This document shows positions 58,028 through 64,000 of a stretch of DNA of 64,000 nucleotides, one piece after another; positions within the stretch are counted from its first letter, which is position 1; each line of letters opens with the position of its first letter. Position numbers and translations under genes: made by a program. The notes beneath the pieces were generated by a model. The model was given only the letters and a program-made list of their open reading frames with translations, searched no databases and was not told the DNA's origin. Origin of the DNA: Cereibacter_A sp052244495 (lineage in GTDB: Bacteria; Pseudomonadota; Alphaproteobacteria; Rhodobacterales; Rhodobacteraceae); assembly GCA_052244495.1 (NCBI GenBank), contig JBQPXH010000001.1. One strand, given 5' to 3'.

Positions 58028-58741
58028 ATGAGAATACTGCTGGTTGAGGATGACCCGACGACGTCGCGAAGCATCGAACTTATGCTGACCCATGCGAACC
58101 TGAACGTCTATTGCACCGATCTTGGTGAAGACGGGATCGATCTGGCGAAGCTCTACGATTACGATCTCATCCTTCTGGATCTCAATCTTCCGGACATGAG
58201 CGGCCATGAGGTTCTGCGCCAGCTGCGGCTCGCGCGGGTGGACACGCCGATCCTGATCCTGTCGGGGGCCGACGATACCGAGAACAAGATCAAGGGCTTC
58301 GGCTTCGGCGCGGACGATTACATGACCAAGCCCTTTCACCGCGAAGAGCTGGTGGCGCGCATTCACGCGATCATCCGGCGATCCAAGGGCCATGCCCAGT
58401 CGGTGATCCGCACCGGCAAGATCCTCGTGAACCTCGACGCAAAGACGGTCGAGGTCGAGGGCAAGCCCGTCCATCTGACCGGCAAGGAATACCAGATGCT
58501 CGAACTGCTCTCCTTGCGGAAGGGGACGACCCTCACGAAGGAGATGTTCCTCAACCATCTCTACGGCGGGATGGACGAGCCCGAGCTGAAGATCATCGAC
58601 GTCTTCATCTGCAAGTTGCGCAAGAAGCTGGCGGAAGCCACGGGCGGCGAGAGCTACATCGAGACAGTCTGGGGGCGCGGCTACGTGTTGCGCGATCCGG
58701 TCACGTCGGAGAGCGACCGGCGCTTCGCCATCGGGGCCTGA
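58028..58741 (+). CDS. ctrA: Cell cycle/flagellar response regulator CtrA
   Basis: A 237-residue OmpR-type regulator. MRILLVEDDPTTSRSIELML, LILLDLNLPDMSG (phospho-Asp), ILSGADDTENKIKGFGFGADDY and KPFHREEL are near-identical to CtrA receivers. The output domain has GKEYQMLELLSLRKG and TKEMFLNHLYGGMDEPE. In Rhodobacter CtrA controls flagellar and gene-transfer-agent genes rather than being essential. ATG 58028 is chosen; an in-frame GTG sits one codon earlier. Confidence 0.96.
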   Translation: MRILLVEDDPTTSRSIELMLTHANLNVYCTDLGEDGIDLAKLYDYDLILLDLNLPDMSGHEVLRQLRLARVDTPILILSGADDTENKIKGFGFGADDYMTKPFHREELVARIHAIIRRSKGHAQSVIRTGKILVNLDAKTVEVEGKPVHLTGKEYQMLELLSLRKGTTLTKEMFLNHLYGGMDEPELKIIDVFICKLRKKLAEATGGESYIETVWGRGYVLRDPVTSESDRRFAIGA

Positions 58742-58870
58742 GCCGCGAACCCCTCTGGGTCCGTCTGGCTGATTTCGCCCGTTCCGCGAACTGGCGCGTC
58801 GGCCCCGGCCGCACTGGACGAGGCCCGGACGGTTGCCTAAACCTGCGGTGGGTGCAGGCGGGGGACCCTC

Positions 58871-60985
58871 ATGCAGGACGACAAGCCGGTGGATCAGCTG
58901 ACCGAGGCGGAGGCCACGGCTGAACTCGCGCGTCTGGCCGCAGCCATTGAGTCGGCGAATACGGCCTACCACACCCATGACGCGCCGCAGATGATCGACG
59001 CCGACTACGATGCGCTCAAGCGGCGCAACCGTGCCATCGAAGAGCGGTTTCCGGCGCTGCGCCGTGCCGACAGCCCAAGCGACCGCGTGGGTGGCGCTCT
59101 GGCCGAGGGATTTGCGAAGGTCCGGCACGAGATCCGGATGCTCTCGCTCGAGAACGCTTTCGATCTTGCCGAGGTCGAGGAGTGGATCGAGCGCATCCGC
59201 CGCTATCTCGGCCATGTGGGCGACCTGCGCTTCACGGCCGAGCCGAAGATCGACGGGCTCTCTCTCTCGCTGCGCTACGAAAAGGGCCGCCTCGTGCAGG
59301 CCGCGACCCGCGGCGACGGCGAGACCGGCGAGAACGTGACCGAGAATGCCCGCACCATCGGCGACCTGCCGGCTGTGCTCGACGGCGCGCCGGACCTGCT
59401 CGAGGTGCGTGGCGAGGTCTACATGAGCCATGCCGACTTCGCGGCGCTGAATGCCCGGCAGGAGGCTGCGGGCCAGCGCCTCTTCGCCAACCCCCGGAAC
59501 GCGGCGGCCGGCTCGCTCCGCCAGCTCGACGCGGGCGTGACCGCTGCGCGGCCGCTGCGCTTCTTCGCCTATGCCTGGGGTGCGCATTCGGAGCCGCTGG
59601 CGGCGACGCAGCACGAGGCCATCGCGCGACTGGGCGCTCTGGGGTTTGCAACGAATCCGCTCACCCGTCTCTGCACGGGGCCGGAGGAACTGCTGGCACA
59701 ATATGCCGAGATCGAGCGGCAGCGCGCGGCGCTCGGCTACGACATCGACGGTGTGGTCTACAAGGTGGACGACCTCGCGCTCCAGCGGCGTCTGGGCTTC
59801 CGGGCCTCGACGCCCCGGTGGGCCATCGCGCACAAGTTCGCGGCCCAGCTCGCCTGGACCCAACTCGAAGGGATCGACATCCAGGTGGGCCGGACGGGCG
59901 CGCTCTCGCCGGTGGCGCGGCTCACGCCGGTGACGGTTGGCGGCGTCGTGGTGTCGAATGCGACGCTCCACAACGAGGATTACATCGCGGGCCGTGATTC
60001 GAAGGGGCAGGAGATCCGCGGCGGCAAGGACATCCGCGTGGGCGACTGGGTGCAGGTCTACCGGGCGGGCGACGTGATCCCCAAGGTGGCCGATGTCGAT
60101 CTCGACCGCCGCCCCGAGGGGGCCGAGCCCTACCGCTTTCCCGAGACATGTCCCGACTGCGGCTCGGAAGCCATCCGCGAGCCCGGCGATTCGGTGCGCC
60201 GCTGCATGGGCGGCCTCATCTGCCCGGCCCAGCAGGTCGAGCGGCTGAAGCATTTCGTCTCGCGTGCAGCCTTCGACATCGAGGGCCTCGGCGCCAAGCA
60301 GGTCGAGGCGCTCTGGCGCGACGGCTGGATCCGGCAGCCCGCCGACATCTTCGAATTGCCGAACCGCTACCGCGACGGCGTCCAGCGGCTCGAGAACCGC
60401 GAGGGCTGGGGGCGCAAGTCGGCCGAGAACCTCTTCGCCGCCATCGAGGCGCGACGGCGGATTCCGCTCCACCGGCTGATCTTCGCGCTTGGCATCCGCC
60501 ATGTAGGCGAGACGACCGCCACGCTTCTGGCCACGCATTACGGTTCGTGGAGCGCCTTCGAAGCGGCGATGACCGGGGCCGAGGTCGGTGCGGGAGCGGA
60601 ATGGCAGGATCTCCTCTCCATCGACGGCGTGGGGGCGGTGCTGGCGACTTCGCTCGTCACGTCCTTCCATCAGGAGGCCGAACGGACGGCGGTGGATGCG
60701 CTTGTCGCCCACCTGACGGTCGAGGATGCCGAGGTGCGCGCCCCGGTCGAGAGCCCGATCGCCGGCAAGACCGTTGTCTTCACCGGCACGCTTGAGAGGA
60801 TGTCGCGGTCCGAGGCCAAGGCACGGGCCGAGGCGCTGGGGGCGAAGGTCTCGGGCTCGGTCTCGGCGAAGACGGATCTCGTCGTGGCAGGGCCGGGCGC
60901 CGGATCCAAGGCGAAGCAGGCCGCGGCCCTCGGTGTCGAGACCATCGACGAGGATGCCTGGCTGCGCCTGATCGGCGACGCATGA
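58871..60985 (+). CDS. ligA: NAD-dependent DNA ligase LigA
   Basis: A 704-residue enzyme. Domain Ia has DADYDALKRRNRAIEERFP. The adenylation site EPKIDGLSLSLRYEKG has the AMP-accepting Lys (~126). OB-fold, a four-cysteine zinc finger (CPDCGSEAIREPGDSVRRC, CPAQ), HhH repeats and a C-terminal BRCT domain (GKTVVFTGTLERMSR) follow. Stop and recG start overlap (ATGA). Confidence 0.96.
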   Translation: MQDDKPVDQLTEAEATAELARLAAAIESANTAYHTHDAPQMIDADYDALKRRNRAIEERFPALRRADSPSDRVGGALAEGFAKVRHEIRMLSLENAFDLAEVEEWIERIRRYLGHVGDLRFTAEPKIDGLSLSLRYEKGRLVQAATRGDGETGENVTENARTIGDLPAVLDGAPDLLEVRGEVYMSHADFAALNARQEAAGQRLFANPRNAAAGSLRQLDAGVTAARPLRFFAYAWGAHSEPLAATQHEAIARLGALGFATNPLTRLCTGPEELLAQYAEIERQRAALGYDIDGVVYKVDDLALQRRLGFRASTPRWAIAHKFAAQLAWTQLEGIDIQVGRTGALSPVARLTPVTVGGVVVSNATLHNEDYIAGRDSKGQEIRGGKDIRVGDWVQVYRAGDVIPKVADVDLDRRPEGAEPYRFPETCPDCGSEAIREPGDSVRRCMGGLICPAQQVERLKHFVSRAAFDIEGLGAKQVEALWRDGWIRQPADIFELPNRYRDGVQRLENREGWGRKSAENLFAAIEARRRIPLHRLIFALGIRHVGETTATLLATHYGSWSAFEAAMTGAEVGAGAEWQDLLSIDGVGAVLATSLVTSFHQEAERTAVDALVAHLTVEDAEVRAPVESPIAGKTVVFTGTLERMSRSEAKARAEALGAKVSGSVSAKTDLVVAGPGAGSKAKQAAALGVETIDEDAWLRLIGDA

Positions 60986-63069
60986 GCCGCCCGGAGATCC
61001 TCTTTCCGCTCTTCGCCGACCTGGAGACGCTGGAAGGGGTCGGTCCGAAGACGGCCAAGGCCTTCGCGGGGCTGGGCGTCACCCGGCCGAAGGACCTGCT
61101 GTTCCTGTTGCCGCATTCGGCTGTGGACCGCAGCCGCCGCGCCTCGATTCGTGAGGTGGTGCCCCCCTTGACGGCGACCGTCGAGGTCACGGTCGGCCCT
61201 CACTTCCCGCCGCGGCGGAAGGGCGGCCCCTATCGGATCGCGGTGCGCGATGCCGAAACCGAGTTCGCGCTCGTCTTCTTTCACGCCCGTGGCGACTACC
61301 TCGCGAAGCTCCTGCCGCAGGGCGAGCGGCGGCTCGTCTCGGGTCGGATCGAGTTCTTCGACGGCATGGCGCAGATGGTGCACCCCGACCATGTGCTGCG
61401 CCCCGAGGAGGCCGGAGAGCTGCCCGCCTGCGAGCCGGTCTATCCGCTGACGGCGGGCATCACGCAGAAGCTTGCGGCCAAGGCCGCGGCTGCGGCGCTG
61501 GAGCGCCTGCCCGAGCTTGCCGAGTGGATCGACCCGGGCCTCAAGGCGCGGGAAGGCTGGCCCGACTGGGCCGCGGCGGTCCGTGCGGCCCATGCGCCCG
61601 GCGCGCCGTCCGAGGTGACGCCGACCGCTGCTGCCCGCCAGCGGCTCGCCTATGACGAGCTCTTCGCCCATCAGATGACCCTGACGCTGGCCCGCGCCTC
61701 GCGACGCCGCGGCAAGGGGGTGGCCTCCGTGGGGACGGGCGCGCTGCAGAAGCGGGTGCTGGAGAGCCTTCCGTTCGCGCCGACCGGCGCGCAGACCCGC
61801 GCGGTGGCCGAGATCGCGGCCGACATGGCGGCGCCCCTGCGGATGAACCGGCTGCTGCAGGGCGACGTGGGCGCGGGCAAGACGCTCGTGGCCTTCCTCG
61901 CGCTTGCCGTCGCGGTCGAGGCGGGCGGGCAGGGCGTCATGATGGCGCCGACCGAAATCCTCGCGCGCCAGCATCTGGCGAGCCTTTCGCCGATGGCCGA
62001 GGCCGCGGGTATCCGGCTCGAACTGCTCACCGGGCGCGACAAGGGCGCGGATCGCGCGGCCAAGCTCGCGGCGCTCGCCTCGGGCGAGATCGGCGTGCTG
62101 GTGGGCACCCATGCCGTCTTCCAGAAGGACGTGGCCTTCCGCGACCTGCGGCTCGCCATTGTGGACGAGCAGCATCGCTTCGGCGTGGCGCAGCGGATGG
62201 AGCTGGGCGCCAAGGGCACGGCGGCGGACGTGCTCGTCATGACGGCAACGCCCATCCCGCGCAGCCTTGCGCTCGCGAGCTACGGCGACATGGATGTCTC
62301 GGTGCTCGACGAGAAGCCGCCGGGGCGGTCGCCGGTCAGGACGGCGCTCGTCTCCTGCGAGCGCATGGACGAGGTGGTCTCGAGCCTCGCCCATGCGGTG
62401 GCCGAGGGGCGTCAGGCCTACTGGGTCTGCCCGCTGGTCGAGGACAGCGAGGCCGTGGACTACGCCTCGGCCGAGGCTCGGTTCCAGCATCTGCGCGCGG
62501 CGCTCGGCGAAGGCGTCGTGGGGCTCGTTCATGGCCAGATGCCGCCCGCCGAGAAGGACGCTGCCATGGCGCGCTTCGTGGCGGGCGAGACGCGGGTGCT
62601 GGTCGCGACGACGGTGATCGAGGTGGGCGTCAACGTGCCCGACGCCTCGATCATGGTGATCGAGCGGGCCGAGATCTTCGGGCTGGCCCAGCTTCACCAG
62701 CTGCGCGGGCGGGTCGGGCGTGGGGCCGCACAGTCCACCTGCCTGCTGATGTATCAGCCGCCGCTGGCCGAAAGCGGCCAGCGCCGCCTCACCATCCTGC
62801 GCGAGACCGAGGACGGCTTCCGCATCGCCGAGGAGGATCTGGCGATCCGCGGCGCAGGCGATCTGATCGGAACCGCGCAGTCGGGCCTGCCGCGCTTCCG
62901 CATCGCCGATCTCGAGCGGCAGTCCGCACTGATGGCCGTGGCCCAATCCGACGCGCGCAAGCTACTCGCTGACGATCCGGATCTGGCCTCGCCGCGCGGG
63001 CAGGCCGTGCGGCTGCTGCTCTGGCTCCTCGATCAGGACCGGGCAATCCGGCTGCTCTCGGTCGGATAG
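60982..63069 (+). CDS. recG: ATP-dependent DNA helicase RecG
   Basis: A 695-residue helicase that remodels stalled forks. An N-terminal wedge/OB domain (VTVGPHFPPRRKGGPY) is followed by the helicase core: Walker A GDVGAGKT, DEQH box (VDEQHRFGVAQR), MTATPIPRSLAL, ATTVIEVGVNVPDA and QLRGRVGRG. All motifs are intact. The 271 nt after its stop contain no convincing gene until 63342. Confidence 0.96.
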   Translation: MSRPEILFPLFADLETLEGVGPKTAKAFAGLGVTRPKDLLFLLPHSAVDRSRRASIREVVPPLTATVEVTVGPHFPPRRKGGPYRIAVRDAETEFALVFFHARGDYLAKLLPQGERRLVSGRIEFFDGMAQMVHPDHVLRPEEAGELPACEPVYPLTAGITQKLAAKAAAAALERLPELAEWIDPGLKAREGWPDWAAAVRAAHAPGAPSEVTPTAAARQRLAYDELFAHQMTLTLARASRRRGKGVASVGTGALQKRVLESLPFAPTGAQTRAVAEIAADMAAPLRMNRLLQGDVGAGKTLVAFLALAVAVEAGGQGVMMAPTEILARQHLASLSPMAEAAGIRLELLTGRDKGADRAAKLAALASGEIGVLVGTHAVFQKDVAFRDLRLAIVDEQHRFGVAQRMELGAKGTAADVLVMTATPIPRSLALASYGDMDVSVLDEKPPGRSPVRTALVSCERMDEVVSSLAHAVAEGRQAYWVCPLVEDSEAVDYASAEARFQHLRAALGEGVVGLVHGQMPPAEKDAAMARFVAGETRVLVATTVIEVGVNVPDASIMVIERAEIFGLAQLHQLRGRVGRGAAQSTCLLMYQPPLAESGQRRLTILRETEDGFRIAEEDLAIRGAGDLIGTAQSGLPRFRIADLERQSALMAVAQSDARKLLADDPDLASPRGQAVRLLLWLLDQDRAIRLLSVG

Positions 63070-63341
63070 AGCCGGCGGCCCCGGATACGCATGTCGCGGG
63101 CAGGGGCAGCCACCAGCAGCAGAGCCTCGCACCTGCTTGGGTGAACTTGACCGCGACTGTGCTGCCCTCGGCCATTCCGGAGTGCGGGTGCTTCAATCCA
63201 TGCCACGAAACCGGCAATCAGTCAGCGAGCACCCTGTCCGCGACAAATGCTGTCACCCATGTGGCGCGTGTTGCCAGAAAGTTCTTTACAGAGGTTAATG
63301 CTCGTGAGAACAATAATGGAACATCAAGACGGAGATCGCCG

Positions 63342-63464
63342 ATGCTGACCGAGTTGAAGGACATCCTTTCCCGCTGCTCCGACACGCTGATCGAAGATGC
63401 GCTCGGCGCGGCCACCGTATTTTCCCTTCTGATCGCGGCTCTTTACCTGCCGCATCTCGTCTGA
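63342..63464 (+). CDS. Small membrane peptide, 40 residues, unknown
   Basis: ATG 63342 (after GGAG, 7 nt) starts a 40-residue frame. It has a polar half (MLTELKDILSRCSDTLIED) and one hydrophobic helix (ALGAATVFSLLIAALYLPHL). A strong intrinsic terminator lies 72 nt after the stop and there is no other gene to serve on this strand. I believe short peptides of this kind recur in Rhodobacterales, but that is from memory. Function unknown. Confidence 0.6.
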   Translation: MLTELKDILSRCSDTLIEDALGAATVFSLLIAALYLPHLV

Positions 63465-63535
63465 CCTCCTGCCTGCGGCCGGTCCCCGGCAGCCGCCCTG
63501 CTGCCTGTCCCTGTCCCCGAAGACCGGACGCCACT

Positions 63536-63570
63536 GCCGCCGCTCCAGCCTGGAGCGGCGGCTTTTTCTT
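63536..63570 (+). terminator. Intrinsic terminator after the small membrane peptide gene
   Basis: GCCGCCGCTCCA (63536-63547) pairs with TGGAGCGGCGGC (63551-63562), a 12-bp perfect stem with a 3-nt loop, followed by TTTTTCTT. Confidence 0.9.
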
Positions 63571-63625
63571 CAGCATCCGGTAATCAAGGTTTACGCGGCG
63601 GGCCGGTGCACCCCGGCGGCCCCGG

Positions 63626-64000
63626 TCATCGCGCTTCGGCTTCCGCGAAGGCTTCGGCCGCCGCTTCGAGCGCCAGCAGGATCGAGGCATGACGGTTGCG
63701 GTAGTCGCGCGCCGGCAGGAGCACCTCATAGCCGTCGAAGGGCGCTTCAGGCACCGGCCCGCCGGACGTGAGCATCGCCCGCAGCGCATCGCGCGCGGTC
63801 TCGACTTCGGTCCGACTCCGGCCGAGAAGCGCGTGACCCATGATCGAGGCCGAGGCCTGACCGAGCGCACAGGCCTTCACGTCCTGCGCAAAATCCTCCA
63901 CCCGACCGTCGCGGAGCTTCAGATCCACCGTTACCGTCGAGCCGCAGACCGGAGAGCGGCGCCGGGCGCTGCCCTGCGCCTCGGGCAGACGGCCGGTGTG
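63626..64000 (-). CDS. Iron-sulfur cluster assembly scaffold, IscU/NifU-like (5' end outside window)
   Basis: The frame is open to the window edge, so the N-terminus is missing; about 124 codons are visible. RRRSPVCGSTVTVDLKLRDG and VKACALGQASASIMG hold two cysteines of the cluster-binding set (the SPVCGS and KACALGQAS loops of IscU-like scaffolds), and the C-terminal helix is Ala-rich. This fits a U-type scaffold or the related low-similarity group common in alphaproteobacteria. Function in Fe-S assembly is probable. Confidence 0.82.
   Translation of the reverse strand, partial: HTGRLPEAQGSARRRSPVCGSTVTVDLKLRDGRVEDFAQDVKACALGQASASIMGHALLGRSRTEVETARDALRAMLTSGGPVPEAPFDGYEVLLPARDYRNRHASILLALEAAAEAFAEAEAR

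Noticed and set aside
57971..60712. 913-codon open frame on the - strand across ctrA and ligA
   Set aside because: Antisense to two clear genes; Arg/His/Gly-rich composition and no family motifs. High GC removes stop codons in this frame.
60670..62946. 758-codon - strand frame opposite recG
   Set aside because: Shadow of recG; low-information Arg/His/Gly-rich sequence.
1..64000. Insertion sequences, prophage or CRISPR arrays
   Set aside because: No transposase, integrase, phage structural gene or spaced repeat array was found; the only repeats are short and local.

Overview
The window is high-GC alphaproteobacterial DNA (Rhodobacterales type). The combination of sqdB-sqdD-sqdC (sulfolipid), gfa-adhI-cycI-xoxF (glutathione-linked formaldehyde oxidation with isocytochrome c2), a pst-pho operon, sciP-ctrA and an ornithine-lipid gene points to the Rhodobacter/Cereibacter sphaeroides group. 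This assignment rests on recognised gene content, not on a database search. No rRNA, insertion sequence, prophage or CRISPR array was seen; one tRNA gene (Pro, anticodon GGG) is present.

Layout. 1-3394 (+): tail of a probable lasso-peptide-type cluster (AsnB-like cyclase fragment, HPr-kinase-like protein, ABC exporter), joined by 4-nt stop/start overlaps. 3562-10543 (-): exopolysaccharide block with an ExoX-like small membrane protein, an ExoP/Wzc-type co-polymerase with tyrosine kinase domain, ExoM-like and ExoA-like glycosyltransferases, a third glycosyltransferase and galU. 10911-13765 (-): sulfoquinovosyl lipid operon sqdBDC. 13911-17588: a PfpI/DJ-1 protein, an LLM flavin monooxygenase and two Crp/Fnr regulators, the second with an FNR-like cysteine cluster and an FNR box upstream. 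17714-38575: a C1 (methanol/formaldehyde) oxidation island. 38874-45111 (-): pstSCAB-phoU-phoB with a Pho box. 45278-50959: SRAP protein, SqrR-like ArsR regulator, flavin reductase, CorA, dCTP deaminase, tRNA-Pro, a MerR-family regulator and ihfA. 51049-54140 (-): fabH, plsX, rpmF, yceD. 54361-57531: bamE, msrB, olsB, mnmA. 57654-64000: sciP, ctrA, ligA, recG, a 40-residue membrane peptide and the 3' part of an IscU-like scaffold gene.

How the C1 island fits together. XoxF carries the extra Asp of lanthanide-dependent methanol dehydrogenases. It would oxidise methanol in the periplasm and pass electrons to the XoxG-type cytochrome c, with XoxJ as accessory protein. Formaldehyde is trapped with glutathione by Gfa and oxidised by AdhI; CycI is a further periplasmic electron carrier. 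Around this core lie families known from quinoprotein (PQQ) oxidation clusters: a CxxxCW rhodanese-like protein, a beta-propeller, an ABC exporter pair, a zinc metallohydrolase and a SoxYZ-like carrier. There are also several small periplasmic proteins of unknown function. A response regulator, FIST-domain protein and hybrid histidine kinase form a three-gene signalling module in the island, and an ABC importer of unknown substrate closes it. No mxaF and no pqq biosynthesis genes are present.

Most observations here are of known systems. The best candidates for new biology are the uncharacterised periplasmic proteins of the C1 island, its FIST-kinase-regulator module, the FNR-like regulator with an altered recognition helix, and the short terminator-backed membrane peptide at 63342-63464.
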